NCBI RefSeq assembly: GCF_913777625.1
Contig: NZ_CAJYTI010000004.1
Span: forward strand, 1 to 39,424
Source of the DNA: an uncultured Sphingomonas sp.
GTDB taxonomy: Bacteria > Pseudomonadota > Alphaproteobacteria > Sphingomonadales > Sphingomonadaceae
DNA length: 39,424 nt
Direction of reading: 5' to 3'
Position numbers and translations under genes: made by a program. This document shows positions 21,956 through 29,516 of this stretch, one piece after another. A model generated the notes under the pieces. It made no database searches. It was not told the origin of the DNA and saw only the letters and a program-made list of their open reading frames with translations. How positions within the stretch are numbered: the stretch's first letter is position 1; each line of letters opens with the position of its first letter.

Positions 21956-23071
21956 TCACTCGGCGGTGTAGGAGAATTCTACCTCGGCGATCTCATGATC
22001 GTCGACGCGAAGCGAACGGCGCGAGCGATAGAGCCCGCCCCCCACTTCCTCGTCATGCGTTGCCGGTTCGAAACGGCCCATCAGGAAATGGCCGTCCGGA
22101 TGCCGCGCGAATGCATCACGCAGCACCTCGCGGAACAACAGCCAGTTGGCCCCGGTGGCGCCCGCTGCCTGGCCGCCCTCGAGATAATAGGTCTCGCGGC
22201 CGAAGCGGACGTTCAGCTGGAAAGACAGAATCCCGCCCGCTCCATCGCGCGCGATCTGCAGATCGGTCCGGTCGCGGAAGGTCAATACCGTCATGATCAA
22301 GCGGCGGGCACGATGGATCGCATGCTCCTGCAGCCCCTTCTTGTCGAGGCTGGCCGCCTTGAGGCTGCACAGCGCCCAGAGATTGGTCAGCACGGCGCGC
22401 CAACCCAGACGCTCGGTGTGGATCCCTTCGTTCCGCTCCAGCGCATAGCGGGCATTGCGGCGGACATTCTCGCTGGTCTTCTTCCAATAGCTGTCGAAAT
22501 CCGGCCAGCGCGAGAAGTTCACGCCCTGCACGAACATCGGCCGCGCCGATTCGAGGCAGACGCCGGGCAGCGCGGCAATGCAGGCCGTGCGCGCCGGATC
22601 CTTGTTCCAGCGTCCCCCATAGAAATAGCGGCCACTGCCGATTGCGCGGAGCATCGCCATCATCGCATCGGGCCAGCAATCCGCCGCGTGGGGCAGCAAC
22701 TGGATCGCGTCCAGGATGCGATTGCGGGGGTTGCCGACCAGGACGGCGCACTGGCCGATCTGCGCACCCTGCGCGTCGAAAAAGGCGAAGCGCCGCAGCC
22801 GTTGCTTCCGCGCGCTCTTCAGCGCCTCCAGCCGGATCGCGGTCGCGCTGCCCTGGAAGGACGCACCCGCCTGTTCGGCGAACGCATCCCATCGCGCATC
22901 GGCACGCCGACCGCCCCCGAGCGCGCCGATGCCGATGGAAGATCTGGCATGAACTCGATTGGTGGAAGCGTTTGTTTCCTCCGCTGCGCGACTCGCAATC
23001 TCGTCCGCGACGCTTTGAGACGTGTCTAGGTCCCGCGCAAACAGCCCGGCTTGCTGGAAACTAAGCCTCAC
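21956..23071 (-). CDS. GNAT-like acyltransferase of the PF13480 (CelD/BioF2-like) type
   Basis: A protein of about 371 residues. The region after residue ~200 (DSYWKKTSENVRRNARYALE, then LTFRDRTDLQIARDGAG, ILSFQLNVRF and LLFREVLRDAF) fits the double-GNAT fold of PF13480 proteins, often linked to exopolysaccharide or cell-envelope acylation. The GTG at 23071 is chosen because GGGAGG lies eight bases upstream; an ATG at 23098 and the open frame to 23137 lack a ribosome binding site and look un-protein-like. No signal peptide is seen. It is a single-gene unit with a long, AT-richer upstream region. Substrate unknown; no polysaccharide genes are in the window. Confidence 0.75.
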   Translation of the reverse strand: MRLSFQQAGLFARDLDTSQSVADEIASRAAEETNASTNRVHARSSIGIGALGGGRRADARWDAFAEQAGASFQGSATAIRLEALKSARKQRLRRFAFFDAQGAQIGQCAVLVGNPRNRILDAIQLLPHAADCWPDAMMAMLRAIGSGRYFYGGRWNKDPARTACIAALPGVCLESARPMFVQGVNFSRWPDFDSYWKKTSENVRRNARYALERNEGIHTERLGWRAVLTNLWALCSLKAASLDKKGLQEHAIHRARRLIMTVLTFRDRTDLQIARDGAGGILSFQLNVRFGRETYYLEGGQAAGATGANWLLFREVLRDAFARHPDGHFLMGRFEPATHDEEVGGGLYRSRRSLRVDDHEIAEVEFSYTAE

Positions 23072-23629
23072 GAACACCACCTCCCGAGGAACCTGCATGC
23101 ACGAAGGACGAGAAGCCCTTCCAGCCCACACCCGCAAATGAATTTAAAATGACGAACTGGTTGCACGTCTCGCCCAGTATACGGGGGCGGAACATCTCTT
23201 TTTCACTACCCTTCCTGACAGACGGCACGCCCGCCGCCCTTCCTCACCTATTTCAAACCGTTTTTTTCGTGCTGCGCCCCCGCGTTCTTCTAGCGCAGCA
23301 CATAGCACGCACCCCTCTTGGGAAACAGACACAATCAGAAATATTCCCTTTGGCGCAACCCTTCCGGACCGCACAGCTAGGCTTATGATATAAGGCCTTA
23401 AATTTCTCTGCCGCACCGATCGGAGAGCGTTGCTGGGGCTACTATGCCAGAAGCTGGGACAATCAAGCCCGCGCCGCCCACGCGCTGCGCGATTCCGCAC
23501 GCGCAAGTCGAACAGTTTTTGTCCATGCCGAGGACGCGCGCAAACGGTGGTTGCGCCCAGGACCGCGACACCACGGGACGACAATAGGCGGCCCCCTGGG
23601 CGCGCCCCGCTTCGGCGACGACGGGCCCG
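23072..23629. other. 558-bp intergenic region, AT-richer than its surroundings
   Basis: No convincing gene. The 23138-23420 part is visibly richer in A and T than neighbours. It contains the 10-bp palindrome TAAGGCCTTA (23391-23400), a perfect 9-bp inverted repeat GTGCTGCGC/GCGCAGCAC (23269-23277 with 23293-23301) next to a seven-T run (23261-23267), and AATTTAAAAT near 23140. It probably holds the promoter of the acetyltransferase gene on the minus strand. A 146-codon minus-strand open frame spans most of it but does not look like a protein. Confidence 0.5.
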
Positions 23630-24937
23630 TTACCGCGGCGCGATTTCCGCCCCGCTCACCCGCCAGACGATGTTGCCGAGATCGTCTGCGATCAGCAGGG
23701 CGCCGGTACGATCCAGTCCAAGGCCGACCGGCCGGCCATGCGCCTTCTCGCCGTCGACGAAGCCGGTCACCACGTCGACCGCCTTGCCGGCGGGCCGCCC
23801 CTCCGCAAAGGGGACGTAAATGACCTTGTAGCCGTTGAGGTGGCCCCGATCCCAGCTGCCGTGCTCGCCGATAAAGGCGCCCGATCGCCACTGCGCCGGC
23901 AGCGCAGCAGCATTGGCCGAGAACACCATCCCAAGCGGTGCGACATGGCTGCTGAGGCCGTAATCGGGCTTGATCGCCCTCGCGACGAGGTCTGGTCGCT
24001 GCGGCTTCACCCGCGGATCGATATTCTGGCCCCAATAGCTGTACGGCCAGCCATAGAAGCCGCCGTCGCGCACCGAGGTGATATAGTCCGGCACCAGATC
24101 CGGCCCCAGCTCGTCACGCTCGTTCACGACGGCCCACAAGGTGTTGGTCAGCGGCTCGAACTGCAGCCCGTTGGGGTTGCGCAGGCCGGTGCCGTAGAGT
24201 CGATAGGCGCCGCTTGCCCGATCGACTTCCCAGATGGCGGCGCGGCCGCGTTCGGCGTCCATGCCATTCTCGGTGATGTTGCTGTTCGAGCCTACCCCCA
24301 CATACAATTTCGTGCCGTCCGGGCTCGCGACGAGGCTCTTGGTCCAGTGATGGTCGATCGGGCCGCCGGGCAGGTCGATCAGCTTGGTGCCCGCAGCAGT
24401 GATGCGCGTCTGGCCGGTTTGGTAGGGGAAGCGCAGGATCGCGTCGGTGTTCGCGACGTAGAGATCACCGCCGACCAGCGCGACGCCGAAGGGCGAGTTG
24501 AGCCCGGTGATGAACTTGGTCTTGAGCTCGGGAACGCCGTCCCCGTTGGCATCGCGCAGCAGGACGATGTCCATGCCCGCCGTGCCGCCGCCATGGGCAT
24601 GCGCCTGAATCAGGTTCATCACCACATCCTTGGGACGGTGAATCGGCTCGGGCGGGCCGTCCGTCTCGACCACCAGCACGTCGCCATTGGGCAGCGTGTA
24701 GACCGAACGCGGCTTGGCGAGGCCGGTGGCGAACGCCTGGACCTTCAACCCCGACGGCACCTTGGGTGCGCCTTGCCCCCAGGGGCTTGGCGGAACGACA
24801 TGCATCGGCGGCACCAGATATTGCTGGATCGCCGGCAGCTTGGGATCGGCACCGATCTGCTGCTGGGGATCCTCACCCTTGCTGGCGCAACCGGCGAGCG
24901 CGAGCGTGGTGCCCGCGGCGAGAAGCAGTGCGCGCAT
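23630..24937 (-). CDS. Lipoprotein PQQ-type sugar (sorbosone) dehydrogenase
   Basis: A 435-residue beta-propeller oxidoreductase of the soluble glucose/sorbosone dehydrogenase family, expected to oxidise sugars or aldoses with PQQ in the periplasm. The lipobox LALAGC at the N-terminus marks it as a lipoprotein. Propeller elements include GLAKPRSVYTLPNGDVLVVE, GLNSPFGVALVGGDLYVANT, the HHWTKSLVASPDGTKLYV blade with the family His, GLRNPNGLQFEP, and HVAPLGM. The ATG at 24937 overlaps the stop of the DUF2231 gene (TGATG), so the two are coupled. PQQ synthesis genes are not in the window. The substrate is inferred only at family level. Confidence 0.9.
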   Translation of the reverse strand: MRALLLAAGTTLALAGCASKGEDPQQQIGADPKLPAIQQYLVPPMHVVPPSPWGQGAPKVPSGLKVQAFATGLAKPRSVYTLPNGDVLVVETDGPPEPIHRPKDVVMNLIQAHAHGGGTAGMDIVLLRDANGDGVPELKTKFITGLNSPFGVALVGGDLYVANTDAILRFPYQTGQTRITAAGTKLIDLPGGPIDHHWTKSLVASPDGTKLYVGVGSNSNITENGMDAERGRAAIWEVDRASGAYRLYGTGLRNPNGLQFEPLTNTLWAVVNERDELGPDLVPDYITSVRDGGFYGWPYSYWGQNIDPRVKPQRPDLVARAIKPDYGLSSHVAPLGMVFSANAAALPAQWRSGAFIGEHGSWDRGHLNGYKVIYVPFAEGRPAGKAVDVVTGFVDGEKAHGRPVGLGLDRTGALLIADDLGNIVWRVSGAEIAPR

Positions 24938-25377
24938 CAGCGAAACCCTCCGAAACGGCTTTGACGCAGCAGGATCGCGCCGAGCGCCGATGCGGCGGTC
25001 AGCACCAGCACGGTGAGCACCGAGAGCACCAGGCCGGCAGGCATGGCACCGTAGGCGTCGCGACTGTGAATGAAATTGTTGAGCAGTGCCAACACCATGG
25101 CAACGCCGTAAGCAATCGCATAGGGATAGAGCAGCCGGTTCGCCCGCACCGCCGGCCGCACCAGATCGACCACGCCCACGATCGCGCCGAGCGCACCCAG
25201 CACCATCCCGCCCGCCAGCAGCCAGTCGGCAAAATTCTTCCAGGCGATGTCGTAGGTGCGGAAATAGGCGATGTCCGCCACCAGCGCCGCGAGGAAGCAG
25301 ATAAAGGGCAGTCCGAGCACGATCGGGTGCAGCGGCAGGCCATAGGCGCGGGAACGGAGCGGAACGGGATCGGGCAC
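24937..25377 (-). CDS. DUF2231 family membrane protein
   Basis: A 146-residue protein with four predicted transmembrane helices and the DUF2231 N-terminal signature GLPLHPIVLGLP. The GTG at 25377 is preferred because GGGGAGA lies just upstream; the longer open frame adds basic, non-conserved residues. Its stop overlaps the ATG of the sugar dehydrogenase lipoprotein (TGATG), so the two proteins are made together. Conserved-looking His residues (LHPI; NNFIHSRDAYG) and small size make a haem-binding or quinone-linked electron-acceptor role conceivable, but DUF2231 function is not established. Divergent from the cobalamin adenosyltransferase gene. Confidence 0.82.
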   Translation of the reverse strand: MPDPVPLRSRAYGLPLHPIVLGLPFICFLAALVADIAYFRTYDIAWKNFADWLLAGGMVLGALGAIVGVVDLVRPAVRANRLLYPYAIAYGVAMVLALLNNFIHSRDAYGAMPAGLVLSVLTVLVLTAASALGAILLRQSRFGGFR

Positions 25378-25490
25378 GGGACGTCTCCCCAGACGAGTCA
25401 ACCCTTCGAACGGTCGCGCTTTCAAGGGGTTCCGCCGCTTCCCCTGTGGCCCCTAGCCCTGCCGCCGCATTCGCCCTACCGTCCGCGCCC

Positions 25491-26057
25491 ATGGTCAAGC
25501 TCAACAAGATCTACACTCGCACCGGCGACGCCGGCACCACCGGCCTCGCCGACGGCTCGCGCGTCTCCAAGGCCTCCGCACGGCTCGAGGCGATCGGCGA
25601 TGTCGACGAGGCGAACAGCGCGATTGGCGTCGCCCGCACCACCCTCGCAGCCGGGGACCCGCTCGACGCGACGCTCGCGCGCATCCAGAACGATCTGTTC
25701 GACCTCGGCGCCGATCTCGCCACGCCGGGCGACCGGGAAGGCGCGTTGCGGATCACGCAGCAGCAGATCGAATGGATCGAAGCGGCGATCGACGATCTCA
25801 ACGCCGCCCTTGCTCCGCTCAACAGCTTCGTGCTGCCCGGCGGCAGCCCCGGGGCTGCCGCGGTCCATCTGGCCCGCGCGATCACCCGCCGGGCGGAGCG
25901 TGCCGCGGTGGCAGCCAATGATCAGGGCACGCTTAGCGCCAACGCCTTGGTCTATCTCAATAGACTTTCAGATTTTTTGTTCGTGGCGGCACGCCACCTG
26001 AACCAAAATGGCAGCGACGACGTTCTGTGGGTGCCTGGGGGGCCGCGTAACGATTAG
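25491..26057 (+). CDS. Cob(I)alamin adenosyltransferase, PduO type
   Basis: Adds the adenosyl group from ATP to cob(I)alamin to make coenzyme B12. The 188-residue protein carries the PduO-type ATP-binding N-terminus KIYTRTGDAGTTGLADG, the QNDLFDLGADLATP helix, and the C-terminal RAITRRAERAAV and ANALVYLNRLSDFLF blocks. The ATG at 25491 matches the family N-terminus. It precedes egtB by 64 bp, and whether they share a promoter is unclear. An adenosylcobalamin-dependent enzyme is not in the window. Confidence 0.95.
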   Translation: MVKLNKIYTRTGDAGTTGLADGSRVSKASARLEAIGDVDEANSAIGVARTTLAAGDPLDATLARIQNDLFDLGADLATPGDREGALRITQQQIEWIEAAIDDLNAALAPLNSFVLPGGSPGAAAVHLARAITRRAERAAVAANDQGTLSANALVYLNRLSDFLFVAARHLNQNGSDDVLWVPGGPRND

Positions 26058-26121
26058 CACTCGATCCCCGCATCCCACCGTATGGGTTGTCCCGGCGACG
26101 GGCTTGCGGTAGGAGAACAGA

Positions 26122-27384
26122 GTGAGAACGAAACCGGCTATCGTCACGGCGCCCGATGCCCTAGGTCGCCGATTCCGGACGGTGCGGGGCCTGAGCACGG
26201 CGTTGGTCGCCACGCTCTCTGACGCCGATGCGACGCTCCAGTCGATGGACGACGCGTCGCCGGCCAAGTGGCATCTCGCGCACACCAGCTGGTTCTTCGA
26301 GACCTTCGTGCTGCGCGATCATGTGCCCGGCTACCGGCTGTTCGACGATCGCTGGCCGTTCCTGTTCAACAGCTATTATGAGGCGGAGGGCCAGCGCCAT
26401 GCCCGGCCCCGCCGCGGAATGCTGTCGCGTCCGACGCTGGACGCGATCCAAGAATATCGCGCCGCGGTGGATGCCGCGCTGCTGGCGGTGCTGCCGGAGC
26501 TTCCGCAGGCGGCGCTCGATCTGGTCGAACTCGGCTGCCAGCACGAGCAGCAGCATCAGGAACTGCTGCTGACCGACATCCTCCACCATTTTTCGGTCAA
26601 CCCGCTGGAGCCCGCCGTCTGGCCGGGCGCGGCGAAGGTGCCGGTGGCGATGCCCGGGCCGATCGGCTGGATCGCCGGGCGCACGGGTGAAGTGTCTACA
26701 GGACGCGAGTCGGGCCACGGCTTTGCCTTCGATTGCGAGGAGCCGCGCCATCGCGCCGTGCTCCACCCCCATGCGCTCGCCGACCGTACCGTGACCAACG
26801 GCGAATGGGCGGCGTTCATTGCCGAGGGCGGCTATGCCGATCCGCGCCACTGGCTGGCGGACGGCTGGGCCTGGGTGCAGGCCAACCGGATCGGCGCGCC
26901 GCTCTACTGGCGCGAGATCGACGGCGTCTGGACGCGCTTCGGCCTGGACGGCCGTCGCCCGATCGACCCGGCCGCGCCGGTCACCCATGTCAGCCTGTTC
27001 GAGGCCGACGCCTATGCAAGCTGGGCCGGCGCCCGGCTGCCGACCGAGTTCGAGTGGGAAGCCGCCGCGGCAGACGCCGATCCGCACGCGGGCAACCAGC
27101 TGGATGCCGCCGGCCCCGTCGAGCCGCGCCCCTCCCCCAGCGGCCCGGCCTGGTTCGGCGATGTCTGGGAATGGACCGGCAGCGCCTACCGCCCCTATCC
27201 CGGCTTCCGCACGGCGGAAGGCGCGGTGGGCGAATATAACGGCAAGTTCATGAGCGGGCAGTTCGTGCTGCGCGGCGGCAGCTGCGCCACCCCGCGCGGC
27301 CATATGCGGGCCAGCTACCGCAATTTCTTCTATCCCCACCAGCGCTGGCAGTTCACCGGCGTACGTCTGGCGAAGGACCTCTGA
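26122..27384 (+). CDS. egtB: Ergothioneine biosynthesis sulfoxide synthase EgtB
   Basis: A non-haem iron enzyme that joins a thiol to trimethylhistidine (hercynine) with oxygen. The 420-residue protein has an N-terminal DinB-like domain with the iron ligands in HLAHTSWF (H51/H54) and the HEQQHQE pair (H141, H145), then a C-terminal formylglycine-generating-enzyme-like fold with GARLPTEFEWEAAA, WEWTGSAYRPYPGF and LRGGSCAT. It starts with GTG at 26122 behind AGGAGA. Its stop overlaps the egtD ATG (TGATG). No egtA, egtC or egtE is adjacent, which suggests either use of cysteine directly or partner genes elsewhere. Confidence 0.94.
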   Translation: MRTKPAIVTAPDALGRRFRTVRGLSTALVATLSDADATLQSMDDASPAKWHLAHTSWFFETFVLRDHVPGYRLFDDRWPFLFNSYYEAEGQRHARPRRGMLSRPTLDAIQEYRAAVDAALLAVLPELPQAALDLVELGCQHEQQHQELLLTDILHHFSVNPLEPAVWPGAAKVPVAMPGPIGWIAGRTGEVSTGRESGHGFAFDCEEPRHRAVLHPHALADRTVTNGEWAAFIAEGGYADPRHWLADGWAWVQANRIGAPLYWREIDGVWTRFGLDGRRPIDPAAPVTHVSLFEADAYASWAGARLPTEFEWEAAAADADPHAGNQLDAAGPVEPRPSPSGPAWFGDVWEWTGSAYRPYPGFRTAEGAVGEYNGKFMSGQFVLRGGSCATPRGHMRASYRNFFYPHQRWQFTGVRLAKDL

Positions 27385-28361
27385 TGCTCAAGCAGGAACT
27401 CGAAGACGGCCAGGCGAGCCTTGCCGATCCCCATTTCCGCGCCGACGTGCTGACCGGCCTCGCCGCCAGCCCGCGCGCGATTCCCGCCCGCTGGTTCTAC
27501 GACCGGCGCGGCTCGGAGCTGTTCGAGGAGATCACCGAACTCCCCGAATATTACCCGACCCGCACCGAGACGGCGCTGCTCGAATCGATCTCCGCCGACC
27601 TCGGCGACCTTGCCGCGCCCAATGCGGCCGTGGTGGAGTTCGGCTCGGGCTCGTCGGTGAAGACGCCGCGGCTGCTCCGCGCGATCGAGCCTGCCGCCTA
27701 CGTGCCGATCGACATCTCCGGCGAGTTCCTGCGCCACTCGGCCGCGCAGCTCTCCCAAGCCTTCCCGGGCCTGCCGGTCTATCCGGTCGAGGCGGATTTC
27801 CTGCGCCCGGTGCCGCTGCCCGAGCAGGTGGCGAAAATGCCGAAGCTCGGCTTCTTCCCCGGCTCGACGATCGGCAACATGAATGCCTGGCATGCGGTCG
27901 ACCTGCTGCGCGCGATGCGCGAATGGCTGGGCGAAGGCGCGCGGCTGCTGATCGGCATGGACCGGGTCAAGTCGCCCGACATCCTCGTCCCAGCCTATGA
28001 CGACTCGGCCGGTGTGACCGCGGCGTTCAACCTCAACCTGCTCGAGCGGATCAACCGCGAGCTGGACGGCACGATTCCGGTCGACGCCTTCCGCCACCGC
28101 GCGATCTGGAATGCCGATTTCGCGCGGATCGAGATGCATCTGGAGGCACAGCGCGACGTCGGCTTCACTGTCGACGGCAGGCCTTTCACGATGGCGGCGG
28201 GCGAGACGATCCACACCGAGAACAGCCATAAATACGGCCCCAACGGCGCGCGCCAGCTGCTCCGCGCGGGCGGCTGGACGCCGATCGAGCAATGGACCGA
28301 CGCGAACGACTGGTTCGCGCTGATCCTCTGCGAAGCCCAGCCGCTGCGGCGGGCGCCGTAG
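27384..28361 (+). CDS. egtD: L-histidine N(alpha)-methyltransferase EgtD
   Basis: Trimethylates histidine to hercynine using SAM, the first step of ergothioneine synthesis. The 325-residue protein shows YDRRGSELFEEITELPEYYP at the histidine-binding N-terminus, the SAM loop VEFGSGSSVKTP, YVPIDIS, the FFPGSTIGNM block, and the ENS triplet at about residues 279-281 (TENSHKYG) whose Glu and Ser bind the substrate in mycobacterial EgtD. It is translationally coupled to egtB. A palindromic repeat follows before the aldolase gene. Confidence 0.96.
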   Translation: MLKQELEDGQASLADPHFRADVLTGLAASPRAIPARWFYDRRGSELFEEITELPEYYPTRTETALLESISADLGDLAAPNAAVVEFGSGSSVKTPRLLRAIEPAAYVPIDISGEFLRHSAAQLSQAFPGLPVYPVEADFLRPVPLPEQVAKMPKLGFFPGSTIGNMNAWHAVDLLRAMREWLGEGARLLIGMDRVKSPDILVPAYDDSAGVTAAFNLNLLERINRELDGTIPVDAFRHRAIWNADFARIEMHLEAQRDVGFTVDGRPFTMAAGETIHTENSHKYGPNGARQLLRAGGWTPIEQWTDANDWFALILCEAQPLRRAP

Positions 28362-28367
28362 TTTTCT

Positions 28368-28455
28368 GATTTCACGCGAAGTCGCGAAGATAAGAAGCTT
28401 TTGTTCGCGCAGAGAATGAAACCTGCTTCGCGACTTCGCACCTTCGCGTGAAATC
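28368..28455. repeat. Palindromic repeat between egtD and the aldolase gene
   Basis: GATTTCACGCGAAG (28368-28381) is the perfect reverse complement of 28442-28455. Nested inside, GTCGCGAAG (28381-28389) matches the complement of 28426-28434. The hexamer GCGAAG recurs in the arms. This is a dispersed-repeat type seen between genes of sphingomonads, and in RNA it would be a strong stem-loop just after the egtD stop. The arms end in short A/T runs on both sides, so it may serve as a bidirectional terminator. Confidence 0.65.
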
Positions 28456-28514
28456 AAAAGCACCCGACACCAACCGGTTGACCCCCGGGAAAGGAATCCG
28501 CAAGGCTCCTGCCC

Positions 28515-29516
28515 ATGCGCTTCTTCTCGGACAATGCCGCCGCCGTCTGCCCGCCCGTGCTCCAGGCGCTGGTCGACGCGAACACGCTAGACACCGCCTA
28601 TGACGGCGACGCCTGGTCGAAACGGCTGGACGGCGCCTTTTCGGATCTGTTCGGCACCCAGGTCCGCGCGCTGTGGGTCCCCACCGGTACGGCGGCCAAT
28701 TGCCTCGCGCTGACCGCGATGTGCCCGCCCCACGGCGGCATCGTCTGCCACCGCGATGCGCACATCAACTGCGACGAAGGCGGTGCGCCGGAATTCTACA
28801 CGCACGGCGCCAAGCTGCTGACCGCCACCGGCCGCGGCGCGAAGCTGACGCCCGAGACCATCCACGCGGTGATCGATCCGATCCGCAACGACGTCCACCA
28901 GGTGCAGCCCCACGCCATCTCGATCACCAACGCCACCGAATACGGGCTGGTCTACTCGCCCGATGAGGTTGCCGCTATAGGAGACGCGGCGAAGGCCCGA
29001 AAGCTCGGCCTGCACATGGACGGCGCACGCTTCGCGAATGCGGTGGCGCATCTCGGCTGCCATCCCGGCGACGTTACCTGGCGCGCGGGCGTCGACGCGC
29101 TGAGCTTCGGCTTCGTCAAGAATGGGGGCATGAGCGCCGAGGCACTGGTGTTCTTCCGCCCCGAACTCGCCGACGTGACGCTCTACCGTCGCAAGCGCGC
29201 CGGGCTGCTCTTTTCCAAGGGCCGCTATCTCGCCGCGCAGCTGCTGGCGATGCTCGAGAACGACGTCTGGCTCGCCAATGCCCGTGCCGCGAATGCCGGC
29301 GCCCGGCTGCTCGCCGAGGCGGCGGGCGACCGGTTGGTCCACCCCGTGCAGGCCAACGAGGTGTTCCTGAAGGCGGACCCGGTGGAAGCCGCCAGCCTCC
29401 GCGCGCTGGGCTTCGACTTTTACGACTGGGCCGAGGGCGAGGTGCGCCTCGTCACCAGCTGGGACCAAGCCGAGGACGCGATCCGGCCGCTGGCGCAGGC
29501 CATCGCCACCCTGTGA
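28515..29516 (+). CDS. Threonine-aldolase-like PLP enzyme (beta-eliminating lyase family)
   Basis: A 333-residue fold-type I PLP enzyme of the low-specificity L-threonine aldolase group, which splits threonine or related beta-hydroxy amino acids to glycine and an aldehyde. Visible are MRFFSDNAA at the N-terminus, PTGTAANCLAL (PLP phosphate site), CHRDAHINCDEGGAPEF, LHMDGARFANAV (the Asp that pairs with the PLP ring) and the Schiff-base Lys K202 in LSFGFVKNGG. Common homologues read FGGTKNG, so the residues before the lysine differ. It is followed by an EamA gene with GTGA overlap. A link to ergothioneine metabolism is possible from position only. Confidence 0.88.
   Translation: MRFFSDNAAAVCPPVLQALVDANTLDTAYDGDAWSKRLDGAFSDLFGTQVRALWVPTGTAANCLALTAMCPPHGGIVCHRDAHINCDEGGAPEFYTHGAKLLTATGRGAKLTPETIHAVIDPIRNDVHQVQPHAISITNATEYGLVYSPDEVAAIGDAAKARKLGLHMDGARFANAVAHLGCHPGDVTWRAGVDALSFGFVKNGGMSAEALVFFRPELADVTLYRRKRAGLLFSKGRYLAAQLLAMLENDVWLANARAANAGARLLAEAAGDRLVHPVQANEVFLKADPVEAASLRALGFDFYDWAEGEVRLVTSWDQAEDAIRPLAQAIATL

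Noticed and set aside
22060..22080. GGTTCGAAAC-like tRNA T-loop motif
   Set aside because: It lies within the acetyltransferase coding region, and no acceptor, D or anticodon stems can be drawn around it.
23261..23301. Rho-independent terminator from the T-run and hairpin
   Set aside because: The T-run precedes the hairpin on the plus strand and becomes an A-run after it on the minus strand, the wrong order on both.
23144..23584. 146-codon minus-strand open frame in the large intergenic gap
   Set aside because: Composition is rich in Arg, Cys and Ser with no recognisable motif or ribosome binding site, and it overlaps palindromes. It looks like chance reading of non-coding DNA.
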